This document shows positions 15,194-23,560 of a stretch of DNA of 64,000 bases, piece by piece (position 1 is the first letter of the stretch; every line of letters begins with the position of its first letter). Source of the DNA: JASGCK01 sp031430035 (GTDB lineage Bacteria > Pseudomonadota > Gammaproteobacteria > Burkholderiales > Burkholderiaceae_C); contig JANPAS010000025.1 in assembly GCA_031430035.1 (NCBI GenBank), positions 1 to 64,000 of the forward strand, written 5' to 3'. Both the position numbers and the translations under genes were made by a program. The notes beneath the pieces were generated by a model, which did no database searches, was not told the DNA's origin, and saw nothing but the letters and a program-made list of their open reading frames with translations.

Positions 15194-16275
15194 CCTTCGC
15201 CATCGATTGGATCTGGTTATTGCTTGCGCTGCCAGTAGCTTTTGGTTTAGGTTGGTTTTTTTCTCGTCTCGATGTCTGGCAGTGGAAGCTGGAGTCCCGG
15301 CATCAACCACGGGCTTACTTTAAAGGCCTCAATCACTTACTCAATGGTCAACAAGATCACGCCGTTGATAGTTTTATCGAGGCGGTGCAAAACGACCCTG
15401 ATACCTCAGAGTTGCACTTTACGTTGGGTAATCTCTTTCGCCGCCGCGGTGAGTACGACCGCGCCGTACGCGTACACGAGCATCTGCTGGCACGTGCTGA
15501 TCTTACAAATCTAGATCGCGAGCGCGCCCAGTTTGCGCTAGCGCAAGATTACGCTAAAGCGGGATTATTGGATCGCGCGGAAGCAGCAATTACAGGCGTT
15601 AGCCTCGGCCTTGGCGAGTTAAAAACCCGCGAAGCACAGCAACTCTTACTCTCCATATACGAACGAGGCCGTGACTGGGCAGGCGCTGCTCAAATGGCTG
15701 AGCAACTGGAGATGTTGGGTGCTGGCAGTTACACCAAGCGCCGTGCGCACTATTTGTGCGAGCAGCAGTTGTTTGAGGCCGCCATTGCCTTGTCGCCCAC
15801 GTCACCTCGCGCTTACATTGAATTGGCTCGCAAGCACACAGACGTAGGCGATTTTTCGGCAAGCCACACCCTGCTTGCCTCGGCAGCCAGTTATGCTCCG
15901 CAAGCCTTGCCGCTTTTGGCTTCGCAGCTTTTGGCATCGGCAAAAACAGAAGGGCACCAACAACTGGCTATTCAAACGCTGGCAGCCGCGTATGCCGAGT
16001 CGCACAGCCTAGGTGTGCTGGAAGCTTTGGTGGGAGCAGGCTGGCAGGATGCACGGACTGCTTATGCGGCGCATTTGGTTAAAGAACCCTCATTAGTGGC
16101 AGCCAGTTATTTGATTGAGTCACCTGAGACGCAGGCGGCGCTTCAAAAAGCATGTGAACCACTTAAGCGCTACCGCTGCGCAGCCTGTGGTTTTGAGGCC
16201 AAGCAATACTTCTGGCAATGTCCAGGCTGCCAAGCTTGGGATAGCTATCCATTCAAGCGTGTTGAAGAGCTCTAG
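15190..16275 (+). CDS. lapB: LPS assembly protein B (TPR, rubredoxin-type zinc domain)
   Basis: 361 aa. A single N-terminal TM segment (WIWLLLALPVAFGLGWFFS) is followed by LDVWQWKLES and TPR-like repeats (YFKGLNHLLNGQQDHAVDSFIEAV and others). The C-terminal rubredoxin-like metal site reads YRCAACGFEAKQYFWQCPGC, with two CxxC knuckles. In E. coli LapB controls LpxC turnover by FtsH and so LPS synthesis. The usual partner lapA, expected between ihfB and lapB, is absent: the lapB ATG overlaps the ihfB stop. The last 17 bp overlap the start of the following MFS gene. Confidence 0.93.
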   Translation: MTFAIDWIWLLLALPVAFGLGWFFSRLDVWQWKLESRHQPRAYFKGLNHLLNGQQDHAVDSFIEAVQNDPDTSELHFTLGNLFRRRGEYDRAVRVHEHLLARADLTNLDRERAQFALAQDYAKAGLLDRAEAAITGVSLGLGELKTREAQQLLLSIYERGRDWAGAAQMAEQLEMLGAGSYTKRRAHYLCEQQLFEAAIALSPTSPRAYIELARKHTDVGDFSASHTLLASAASYAPQALPLLASQLLASAKTEGHQQLAIQTLAAAYAESHSLGVLEALVGAGWQDARTAYAAHLVKEPSLVAASYLIESPETQAALQKACEPLKRYRCAACGFEAKQYFWQCPGCQAWDSYPFKRVEEL

Positions 16276-17509
16276 CAACTTAACCGCAGTCTTAATGTTC
16301 GCGGCATTTGCTGCCGCCTACTTTATCTCTGCTGCCCTGCGTACGGTGACGGCGACACTGGCCCCGACGCTGACGCAAGAGTTTGCGCTGCAAGCCAGAG
16401 ATTTAGGCCTCTTGTCGGGGGGGTATTTTTTGGGGTTTGCAGCCTTGCAAATCCCATTAGGTGTTTGGCTGGATCGCTATGGTCCTAGGCGCGTGATCTT
16501 ACTGATGCTTTCGATTGCTGTGCTGGGCTGTGCGGTGTTTGCTGTGGCTACCAATTTTGCCAGCTTATTGCTCGCTCGCGTGCTCTGTGGTCTTGGCGTT
16601 AGCGTGTGTTTGATGGCGCCGCTGACGGCCTATCGCCGCTGGCTCAATCCCGAGACGCAGTTACGCGCGAATTCGTGGATGCTGATGTCGGGTTCGCTCG
16701 GTATGCTGTGTGCGACATTACCTGTACAAGCAGCTATGCCCGTTTTGGGTTGGCGTGGGATATTTTGGACACTGGCGCTGTTGGTAGCCATCGCCATGGC
16801 TTTGATTGCTTTGTGCGTACCCGCTTGGCGTGAAGCCTTGTCAGATAAGCCGCTCCAGCCATCGGTGGCTGGTGAGGGGCAGCCACAATCGATTTGGCGA
16901 CATCCCGTTTTTGTGCGGATGGTGCCGATTGGTTTTTTTATCTACGGCGGCATGATCGCGATCCAGACGCTATGGGTCGGGCCGTGGATGACACGCATAG
17001 CGGGCTATACCGCAGCAGAAGCGGCAGGTGGCTTGTTCGCGATCAATTTCGCTATGCTGATCAACTATTGGGCGTGGGGATGGATCAATCCCAAATTGGC
17101 GAGCCGTGGCTGGGATGCCGTTCGCTTGATGCGCATCGGGTTGCCGTTTAGCTTGCTCGCATTGCCACTCGCCGTGCTAGTGGCAACGGACACACCACTT
17201 GCCGCAGCTTTGGTTCTACCAATCTGGATCGTGTGGATTTTTTATTTTGTGAGTAGCGCCTTCGTGTCCCTTGCGCAGCCAGCCGTTGGGATGGCGTTCG
17301 AGAGTCACATGGCGGGTCGAGCGTTGACGGCCTATAACTTAGTCATTTTTATGGGCGTGTTCATCGTGCAATGGGGCATTGGTCTTGGCATCGATTTGTT
17401 TCGCTGGCTAGGCTTGGCTGAAGTGCAGGCTTACACCGCAGCATTTGGCGTATTTTGGTTATGTTGCGTGGCTTCATACGTGCATTTTTATCGTCATGCT
17501 CGGGGATAA
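16259..17509 (+). CDS. MFS transporter of unknown substrate
   Basis: 416 aa from a GTG at 16259. The open frame extends further upstream inside lapB, but that part is Arg-rich and hydrophilic, so the GTG or the adjacent TTG at 16262 immediately before the first TM helix is preferred. About 12 hydrophobic segments are present. The MFS loop 2-3 motif reads GVWLDRYGPRRVIL. It is an inner-membrane secondary transporter. It sits between lapB and the heptose genes, suggesting co-transcription, but nothing in the sequence reveals its substrate. Confidence 0.8.
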   Translation: MLKSSSNLTAVLMFAAFAAAYFISAALRTVTATLAPTLTQEFALQARDLGLLSGGYFLGFAALQIPLGVWLDRYGPRRVILLMLSIAVLGCAVFAVATNFASLLLARVLCGLGVSVCLMAPLTAYRRWLNPETQLRANSWMLMSGSLGMLCATLPVQAAMPVLGWRGIFWTLALLVAIAMALIALCVPAWREALSDKPLQPSVAGEGQPQSIWRHPVFVRMVPIGFFIYGGMIAIQTLWVGPWMTRIAGYTAAEAAGGLFAINFAMLINYWAWGWINPKLASRGWDAVRLMRIGLPFSLLALPLAVLVATDTPLAAALVLPIWIVWIFYFVSSAFVSLAQPAVGMAFESHMAGRALTAYNLVIFMGVFIVQWGIGLGIDLFRWLGLAEVQAYTAAFGVFWLCCVASYVHFYRHARG

Positions 17510-17516
17510 TCGCTGA

Positions 17517-18449
17517 ATGCAAGCAAACATGAAACCTAATTTAGCCAAGGCAAAAGTACTCGTGGTTGGAGATGCCATGCTAGACCGCTACTGGTACGGT
17601 GCGGTAGATCGCATTAGCCCCGAAGCGCCCGTGCCTGTCGTCAAAATCAATAAACGCGAAGACCGAGTTGGCGGTGCGGCGAACGTGGCCTACAACGCTG
17701 CTACCCTAGGGACTCAAACGTCTTTTTTAAGCGTTGTGGGTGATGACGATGCTGGGCGTGAGCTAGAGGAGCTGATGCGTAGCACGGGTATTGCGACCTA
17801 CCTGACGCGTGATTCAAAATTGGAAACAACAGTCAAATTGCGTGTGATTGGACGTGCTCAACAGCTCATTAGGCTTGATTTTGAAAACACACCTGAGCAT
17901 GATGTATTGGCTGCACAAACGGATGCTTTTAAACAACTAGTGACTGCACACGATGCGATTTTGTTTTCCGATTACGCTAAAGGCGGGCTCGCGCATGTGG
18001 CGGAGATGATTGCGATTGCTCGTGCGGCTAAAAAACCAGTTCTGGTAGATCCCAAAGGCTCTAACTATGTGCACTATCAAGGTGCGACGGTGATCACTCC
18101 GAACCGTAGCGAGTTGCAACAGGTGATTGGCTCGTGGACGGATGAAGATGATTTGCAAGTGAAGGCTCAAAACCTGCGTGAATCTTTAAAACTAGAGACA
18201 CTTCTCTTTACGCGTAGTGAGGATGGCATGAGCTTGTACGATGCCATGGGCGACTTGCACGTGAAGGCCGCAGCGCACGAGGTGTTCGATGTGACAGGGG
18301 CTGGAGACACGGTCATTGCGACCCTTGCCTCCTTGGTAGCTTCGGGCATGAGTTTGCGCGAAGCTATGCCGCATGCCAATCGCGCAGGTGGTATTGTGGT
18401 GGGCAAGTTTGGCACGGCAACCGTTAGCTACGAGGAATTATTTCAATGA
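17517..18449 (+). CDS. rfaE1: D-glycero-beta-D-manno-heptose-7-phosphate kinase
   Basis: 310 aa, a PfkB-family kinase without the nucleotidyltransferase domain, i.e. the separate HldA/RfaE1 form. Visible motifs are VVGDAMLDRYWYG, ISPEAPVPVV, GGAANVAYNAATLG, and the ATP-binding/catalytic VTGAGDTVIATLASL. It phosphorylates heptose-7-phosphate at C1 for ADP-heptose synthesis and hence the LPS inner core. It overlaps the epimerase gene by 4 bp (ATGA). The partner nucleotidyltransferase (rfaE2) is not in the window. An alternative ATG lies at 17529. Confidence 0.92.
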   Translation: MQANMKPNLAKAKVLVVGDAMLDRYWYGAVDRISPEAPVPVVKINKREDRVGGAANVAYNAATLGTQTSFLSVVGDDDAGRELEELMRSTGIATYLTRDSKLETTVKLRVIGRAQQLIRLDFENTPEHDVLAAQTDAFKQLVTAHDAILFSDYAKGGLAHVAEMIAIARAAKKPVLVDPKGSNYVHYQGATVITPNRSELQQVIGSWTDEDDLQVKAQNLRESLKLETLLFTRSEDGMSLYDAMGDLHVKAAAHEVFDVTGAGDTVIATLASLVASGMSLREAMPHANRAGGIVVGKFGTATVSYEELFQ

Positions 18450-19441
18450 GCACAAATAAGCGCATCGTTGTGACAGGCGCAGCAGGTTTTATTGGCAGCA
18501 ATATCGTAAAAGGCCTTAATGCACGTGGCATTTCTGACATTATTGCGGTGGATGATTTAACCGAAGGCGATAAATTTCGCAATTTAGCCGATTTACAAAT
18601 TAGCGACTACGTGGACGCTGACGATTTCTATGATCGTTTTAGCAATGGCGGATATGGCAAAGTTGAAGCCATCTTCCACGAAGGGGCTTGTAGCGACACG
18701 ATGGAGAGCGACGGCGCGTACATGATGCGCAACAACTTTAGCCTCTCGTGTCAGCTGTTTGACGCTTGCCAGACACAAGATACAAGGTTGCTCTACGCTT
18801 CGTCAGCAGCCGTGTATGGCGGTTCGGATACGTTTAAAGAATTGCCAGAGTACGAAAAGCCACTCAACGTCTACGGCTACAGCAAGCTCTTGTTTGATCA
18901 GTGGGTCAGGCGTCAAACGGCGATGTTCACGACTCAAAAAACACAAGTCGCTGGTTTTCGTTATTTCAATGTTTACGGATCACGCGAGCAGCACAAAGGG
19001 CGAATGGCGAGCGTCGCGTTCCATCAATTTAATCAGATCAAGGCGGACGGCGCTGTCAAGCTATTTGGTAGTTACGACGGTTATGCAGCAGGCGAGCAAA
19101 AGCGTGATTTTGTCTATGTAGATGATGTGGTGGCTGTTAATCTGTGGTTTCTTGATCATGCCGACCAATCAGGTGTCTTTAATCTAGGCACGGGACGAGC
19201 ACAACCTTTTAATGATGTGGCTTTAGCGGTTGTGCAAGGCATGACGGGACAGCCCGCTAGCCTGGCGCAAATCGTTGAAAATGAAGCTATCGTTTACGTG
19301 GATTTTCCAGACGCTTTGAAGGGTAAATACCAAAGCTATACGCAGGCAGATTTAACCGCTTTGCGCGGAGCGGGCTGCGATCACGTATTTGCAGACGTGC
19401 AGCAAGGCGTTGCAGACTATTTGAAGCGTCTGTCAACCTAG
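18446..19441 (+). CDS. rfaD: ADP-L-glycero-D-manno-heptose 6-epimerase
   Basis: 331 aa, the standard length. An extended SDR fold is shown by VTGAAGFIGSNIVKGLNARG, IIAVDDLTEGDKFRNL, and FHEGACSDT. The catalytic Y-x3-K is in NVYGYSKLLFDQW, and FRYFNVYGSREQHKGRMASV is a specific HldD signature. It epimerises ADP-D,D-heptose to ADP-L,D-heptose, the last step before heptose is transferred to LPS. It is coupled to the kinase gene by a 4-bp overlap. Confidence 0.96.
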   Translation: MSTNKRIVVTGAAGFIGSNIVKGLNARGISDIIAVDDLTEGDKFRNLADLQISDYVDADDFYDRFSNGGYGKVEAIFHEGACSDTMESDGAYMMRNNFSLSCQLFDACQTQDTRLLYASSAAVYGGSDTFKELPEYEKPLNVYGYSKLLFDQWVRRQTAMFTTQKTQVAGFRYFNVYGSREQHKGRMASVAFHQFNQIKADGAVKLFGSYDGYAAGEQKRDFVYVDDVVAVNLWFLDHADQSGVFNLGTGRAQPFNDVALAVVQGMTGQPASLAQIVENEAIVYVDFPDALKGKYQSYTQADLTALRGAGCDHVFADVQQGVADYLKRLST

Positions 19442-19519
19442 TACACTCGCATTCGTTTATTACACACGCGCTCAGTCGTTTACTGGGTTTGTTTTCTTAT
19501 TCGCTCAAGGAGTTTTTTT

Positions 19520-20101
19520 ATGATCAAGAAGTTTATTACGGCCATCACCATGTTTGCCGCAATGTTGTATGCAGCGGCCAGTTTTGCTGCTGTGGACGTC
19601 AACAAAGCCACAGCCGCCGAGCTCGATAGCGTAAAAGGCATTGGCCCTGCGATCTCTGCAAAAATTATGGACGAACGCAAAAAAGGTAGCTTTAAAGATT
19701 GGAATGACTTTATCGACCGCGTTAAAGGTATTGGCGAAGGCAATGCACCTAAATTTTCCGAAGCGGGCTTGACCGTGGGTGGCGCATCTTATAAAGGTGC
19801 TCCAGCAAAAACTGAAGCTAAGCCAGCCGCCAAAGACGCAAAGATGGATACCAAAGCAGCTGCAGCACCTGCAAAAGCGGATACAAAACCAGAAGCCAAA
19901 GCTGATCCAAAAGCTGACGCAAAGGCAAAAGCTGCTGCTGATAAGCAAGCAAAGGCCGATGCTAAAGCGAAAGAGAAAGCTGACAAGAAAGCTGCTGCTG
20001 ATGCCAAGGCAAAAGAAAAAGCTGATGCTAAAGCTGCCAAAGCCGATAAAAAGGATGACAAGAAAGCAGATGCCAAACCAACTGCTGACGCGAAAAAGTA
20101 A
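19520..20101 (+). CDS. Exported ComEA-like helix-hairpin-helix protein with Ala/Lys-rich tail
   Basis: 193 aa. A signal peptide (MIKKFITAITMFAAMLYAAASFA) is followed at residues 24-90 by a ComEA-type double helix-hairpin-helix unit (VDVNKATAAELDSVKGIGPA, then FIDRVKGIGEGNAPKF). ComEA proteins bind incoming DNA in the periplasm during transformation. Residues about 95-193 are a low-complexity tail of KADAKA/KEKADKK-type repeats resembling histone H1 or AlgP tails. The tail is strongly basic yet contains many Asp. An SD (AAGGAG) lies just before the ATG and a terminator follows. The repetitive tail also keeps another reading frame open, which is not a gene. Confidence 0.82.
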   Translation: MIKKFITAITMFAAMLYAAASFAAVDVNKATAAELDSVKGIGPAISAKIMDERKKGSFKDWNDFIDRVKGIGEGNAPKFSEAGLTVGGASYKGAPAKTEAKPAAKDAKMDTKAAAAPAKADTKPEAKADPKADAKAKAAADKQAKADAKAKEKADKKAAADAKAKEKADAKAAKADKKDDKKADAKPTADAKK

Positions 20102-20120
20102 TCTTTTTGAACTTCACATA

Positions 20121-20144
20121 AAACCCGCTTCGGCGGGTTTTTTT
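20121..20144 (+). terminator. Rho-independent terminator after the ComEA-like gene
   Basis: An 8-bp perfect stem AAACCCGC/GCGGGTTT with a TTCG loop (20121-20140) is followed by a T run. It lies 20 bp after the stop of the ComEA-like gene and 16 bp before the yaaA start, so yaaA needs its own promoter or read-through. Confidence 0.85.
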
Positions 20145-20159
20145 ATTGATAATTGGAGA

Positions 20160-20936
20160 ATGATTTTTTTACTCTCTCCCGCCAAATCACTCGATTATGA
20201 AACGCCAGTCCCAGCGGGTCTACCCAGTACCAAGCCAATTTTTATGGACTCTGCGGGTGAGTTGATCAATATTTTGAAGAAAAAATCACCTGCGCAAATC
20301 GCCAGTCTCATGGACCTTAGCGACAAGCTCTCTGCGCTCAACGTGGCACGTTATCAGGTTTGGAAACCTCGTGCCACAACTAAAAATGCCAAGCAAGCCG
20401 TGCTGGCTTTTAATGGTGATGTGTACGAGGGGTTGAACGCGGCATCGCTCTCAAATGCTCAGCTGCTATGGGCGCAGGCGCACGTAGTGTCGCTTAGCGG
20501 CCTCTATGGCGTGTTGCGCCCACTCGACTTGCTGCAACCCTACCGCCTTGAAATGGGAACGCAGCTTGTTAATAGTCGTGGCAAAAATTTGTATCAATTC
20601 TGGGGATCAACAATCGCTGAATATTTGAATCAAGCACTCAGGGGCGATAAGACCCCTGTCATCGTTAATCTTGCCTCGCAAGAGTATTTCAAAGCTGCTG
20701 ATAAAAAGCATTTGAAGGCACGTGTCGTGGAGTGTGTTTTTGAAGAGTATAAAAACGATCGCTACAAAGTGATTAGTTTTATGGCCAAACGCGCACGAGG
20801 TTTGATGGCACGGTACGCAATTGAAAAGCGTATTACCAAAGCTGACAAGCTGCAAGCTTTTGATGTCGATGGTTATGCGTACAGCGCTGAAGCTTCGGGT
20901 GAAGATCGCTGGGTTTTTCGTAGGCGTGTCGCATGA
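20160..20936 (+). CDS. yaaA: Peroxide stress protein YaaA (DUF328)
   Basis: 258 aa from the ATG at 20160, which has a GGAG ribosome site 4-8 nt upstream and gives the canonical start MIFLLSPAKSLDYETP. The open frame continues upstream only because it passes through the repetitive tail of the preceding gene in another frame. Family blocks present are LMDLSDKLSALNVARYQ, AVLAFNGDVYEGL, LSGLYGVLRPLDLLQPYRLE and the C-terminal KRARGLMARYAI. In E. coli YaaA lowers free iron and protects DNA from peroxide. It overlaps queF by 4 bp. Confidence 0.94.
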   Translation: MIFLLSPAKSLDYETPVPAGLPSTKPIFMDSAGELINILKKKSPAQIASLMDLSDKLSALNVARYQVWKPRATTKNAKQAVLAFNGDVYEGLNAASLSNAQLLWAQAHVVSLSGLYGVLRPLDLLQPYRLEMGTQLVNSRGKNLYQFWGSTIAEYLNQALRGDKTPVIVNLASQEYFKAADKKHLKARVVECVFEEYKNDRYKVISFMAKRARGLMARYAIEKRITKADKLQAFDVDGYAYSAEASGEDRWVFRRRVA

Positions 20937-21772
20937 GCCCAATGCCGCAACCTCTCTCGCAAGCGCCACTGGGAAAGGCTTCCAGCTATATCGATCAATA
21001 CGATGCATCCTTGCTTTTCCCGATTGCGCGGCATGACAAGCGAGTTGAAATCGGTGTGAATGGCACCCCTCCATTTTTTGGGGCTGATATGTGGACGGCG
21101 TATGAAGTCTCATGGCTGAACGCACGTGGCAAGCCGCAGGTGGCATTGGCGCAAATCGCAGTGCCTTGCGAAAGCCCAAGCATTGTGGAGAGCAAATCGT
21201 TCAAGCTCTATTTGAATAGCTTCAACGGCAGCGTGTTTGCCGATTTTGATGTGGTGGCTCAAACCTTAAAGCGAGATGTCAGTGCTGCAGTTGGCGCGAG
21301 TGTCAGTGTGCGTTTACTTAAACCTGAAGTATTTGATGCCCAGGCCATTCATGAGCTGGATGGTTTGAGCTTGGATAGGTTAGATATTGACTGCAGTTGT
21401 TACACGCCAGCCCCTGAGCTGTTGAAATTGGAAGCAGAAGAAATCCCGGTGTCCGAAGTTTTGGTCAGTCATTTGCTCAAAAGCAATTGTTTAGTGACAG
21501 GCCAGCCCGATTGGGCATCGGTGCAAATTAGCTATTCTGGGCGAGCTATTAATCAAGAAGGCTTGCTGCAATACTTGGTCAGCTTCCGTAATCACAATGA
21601 ATTTCATGAGCAGTGTGTGGAGCGCATCTTCATGGATATTTGGATGCGTTGCAAGCCAACTAAGTTGGCGGTCTATGCGCGTTACACAAGGCGTGGTGGA
21701 TTGGACATTAATCCCTACCGCACGAGCCACCCAGCGGTGTTGCCAGCAAACACACGCATGGCACGACAATAA
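20933..21772 (+). CDS. queF: NADPH-dependent 7-cyano-7-deazaguanine reductase (type II QueF)
   Basis: 279 aa, the bimodular long form with tandem T-fold domains. It reduces preQ0 to preQ1 in queuosine biosynthesis. The catalytic cysteine is Cys186 in LKSNCLVTGQPDWASVQI, with Asp193 as the proton donor, and the QueF motif ESKSFKLYLNSF is at residues 86-97. NEFHEQCVERIF is a further family block. It overlaps yaaA by ATGA and is convergent with mlaB; only 2 bp separate the two stop codons. Confidence 0.95.
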   Translation: MSPMPQPLSQAPLGKASSYIDQYDASLLFPIARHDKRVEIGVNGTPPFFGADMWTAYEVSWLNARGKPQVALAQIAVPCESPSIVESKSFKLYLNSFNGSVFADFDVVAQTLKRDVSAAVGASVSVRLLKPEVFDAQAIHELDGLSLDRLDIDCSCYTPAPELLKLEAEEIPVSEVLVSHLLKSNCLVTGQPDWASVQISYSGRAINQEGLLQYLVSFRNHNEFHEQCVERIFMDIWMRCKPTKLAVYARYTRRGGLDINPYRTSHPAVLPANTRMARQ

Positions 21773-21774
21773 AC

Positions 21775-22059
21775 TTAGGCGATCAGTTCATTCACGCCAT
21801 ATAGCCTTGCTAATTGCGTGAGCCTTGCGGGGGCGTTGTGAATGATGAGTTTTGCGTTCGCCGCCGCTGCGCCACGTCGCAAATCAAGCAACAGTGCGAG
21901 TGCAGAGGAGTCAAAAGTCGCTAGTTTGGAGGCATCAATTTGCCAATCAGCTGCACGTGCCTGCGCGATCCAACTGTCTATACCAGCACTGCTGGAGGCC
22001 TTGCTGGACGAGGCCTCTGAGTGATCAAGCTTGGCAGGTAGGGTGAGCATGGTCGCCAT
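21775..22059 (-). CDS. mlaB: STAS-domain protein MlaB
   Basis: 94 aa, a single STAS domain (DASKLATFDSSALALLLDLRRGAAAANAKL, given here in part as LATFDSSALALLLDLRR). MlaB binds the MlaF ATPase and stabilises the inner-membrane MlaFEDB complex. The conserved Ser of DSSALALL is the equivalent of the STAS phosphorylation site. It is the last gene of the mla operon, starting 8 bp after mlaC. A second ATG at 22050 is a possible start. Confidence 0.85.
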   Translation of the reverse strand: MATMLTLPAKLDHSEASSSKASSSAGIDSWIAQARAADWQIDASKLATFDSSALALLLDLRRGAAAANAKLIIHNAPARLTQLARLYGVNELIA

Positions 22060-22067
22060 GGTATCAA

Positions 22068-22709
22068 TTATTTTTTAATGCTTTTATTTTTTTCAGCTAG
22101 CGATTTAATCAAGCCATCAATGCCGTTGGCATTGACCTCTTGCGCAAATTGACCACGATACGTCTCGACTAACCATACGCTGAGCACATTAATGTCGTAG
22201 ATCTTCCAAACCGTGCCGCTGGCATCCGTCACTTTGCCGACGCGATAGTCGAGTTGAATAGGGTCGCCCTTGCCGCGTACTTCTGAGCGAACGATAACAG
22301 CAGCATCTTCGACCGCAAATCGCAGAGGTTTTACGACCACCGTTTGGTCTTTGATCTCTTTGATTGCACCAGCATAAGTACGGATGAGTAACGCTTTGAA
22401 CTCTTCTTGCAAGCGCTTTTGTTGATCAGGCGTTGCACTGCGCCATGCAGGACCAACGCTAGATGCAGTCATGCGCTGGAAGTTCACAAACGGAATGATT
22501 TTGGATTCGATTAAATTGGCAACCTTAGTCGCATCGCCCGCAGCCAATCCTTTATCTGCCTTGACAGCGTCAGTAATTTCAGTCGCTAACCGTTTGACAA
22601 GCACATCGGGAGCCTCTGGCGCAGTCGGTGCGGTTTGAGCAAAACCAAGCGTACAGGTAGCTGCGACAGCCGCCAAAAATGTGGTTAACAAATAACGTTT
22701 TGTGGTCAT
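22068..22709 (-). CDS. mlaC: Periplasmic phospholipid-binding protein MlaC
   Basis: 213 aa. A signal peptide (MTTKRYLLTTFLAAVAATCTLGFA) precedes an MlaC/Ttg2D domain: IIPFVNFQRMTASSVGPAWR, LLIRTYAGAIKEI, and the VYDINVLSVWLVETYRGQF-like end (here IYDINVLSVWLVETYR). MlaC carries phospholipids across the periplasm between the outer-membrane MlaA-porin complex and MlaFEDB. It lies 53 bp after mlaA in the same operon. Confidence 0.93.
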   Translation of the reverse strand: MTTKRYLLTTFLAAVAATCTLGFAQTAPTAPEAPDVLVKRLATEITDAVKADKGLAAGDATKVANLIESKIIPFVNFQRMTASSVGPAWRSATPDQQKRLQEEFKALLIRTYAGAIKEIKDQTVVVKPLRFAVEDAAVIVRSEVRGKGDPIQLDYRVGKVTDASGTVWKIYDINVLSVWLVETYRGQFAQEVNANGIDGLIKSLAEKNKSIKK

Positions 22710-22762
22710 AAAAATTCCTTGATTCTCAATTAACGAAGAATGAATGAAATGGTGGACAGTAT

Positions 22763-23560
22763 TTATTTCAAAATAATAGAGGGTATGGTGATAGATGGCA
22801 GTTTAGGCATCGATTGATCTGGGGGTGATTTTTCGGGATCGCTCGCAGAGTAGTCAATATCCTCATCGTTGGAGGGCTTTTGTGGATTGATCATATTTTG
22901 CCTTCGCTTCAAATAAACATCGCGAATGAAGCTGTATTTATCGAGCGCAATCGCGTCTACCGCATCAGTTGCGTTGAGTAGCTGTGTGCGTATGTCAACA
23001 ATACGTGTGACTGTGAGCACATTACGCGTTGCGTTATCGGGTACTTTGTTGACTGGATCGTAGTAAGTAGCCGTGACGGTGCCTGTACCATCACGCACAC
23101 TGGAGGGTCCCAAAATGGGAATCACAACATAAGGACCACTTGGAATGCCCCATTTCCCAAGAGTCTGTCCAAGATCGGCTTTGGGTGGTTGGATCCCTGC
23201 ATCGGTTGCTATATCAAAAATGCCACCAATACCCAAAATCGTATTGATACCTAAGCGTGCAGCGGTCTTACCCGCGTTGACGATTTCAAATTGCAGCGCG
23301 TGATTAATCATCGACCACACATCACCAATATTGCTAAAAAAGTTGGTGACACCTTGCCGTACAGGTGATGGCACAACAGCCTTATAACCAATGGCCATAG
23401 GTTTGAGAATCGCGCCATCCACCGCATCATTGAACTTATAAATGCTGCGGTTCATGGGCTCTAAAGGGTCGGTGGGGTTCGCATTTGGCCCCGTCGCACA
23501 GCCTGCGAAGACCAGCAGTAGTGCTGCCGACGAAAGAAGTCGCAACAGTCGGCGCATCAT
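22763..23560 (-). CDS. mlaA: Outer-membrane lipoprotein MlaA (VacJ)
   Basis: 265 aa. The lipoprotein signal ends in LLLVFAGC, with the lipidated Cys followed by ATGPN. The VacJ domain shows DPLEPMNRSIYKFND, RQGVTNFFSNIGDVWSMINH, GIGGIFDIATDAGI, and TLGKWGIPSGPYVVIPILGPS. MlaA removes misplaced phospholipids from the outer leaflet of the outer membrane. Its presence inside the mla operon, overlapping mlaD by ATGA, is usual in betaproteobacteria but not in E. coli. The tail (residues 225-265) is acidic and Pro/Ser-rich. Confidence 0.94.
   Translation of the reverse strand: MMRRLLRLLSSAALLLVFAGCATGPNANPTDPLEPMNRSIYKFNDAVDGAILKPMAIGYKAVVPSPVRQGVTNFFSNIGDVWSMINHALQFEIVNAGKTAARLGINTILGIGGIFDIATDAGIQPPKADLGQTLGKWGIPSGPYVVIPILGPSSVRDGTGTVTATYYDPVNKVPDNATRNVLTVTRIVDIRTQLLNATDAVDAIALDKYSFIRDVYLKRRQNMINPQKPSNDEDIDYSASDPEKSPPDQSMPKLPSITIPSIILK

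Noticed and set aside
16115..16258. N-terminal extension of the MFS transporter inside lapB
   Set aside because: The extension is Arg-rich and hydrophilic and overlaps the conserved zinc site of LapB. A GTG directly before the first TM helix is the better start.
19789..20076. Minus-strand Ala/Ser/Phe-rich open frame opposite the ComEA-like tail
   Set aside because: It is the antisense reading of the repeated codons, with no ribosome site and no recognisable domain apart from composition bias.
19779..20160. An open frame running from inside the ComEA-like gene into yaaA
   Set aside because: It is open only because the repetitive Lys/Ala tail lacks stops in this frame. The yaaA start at 20160 has a GGAG site and the canonical N-terminus, and a terminator lies between the two genes.
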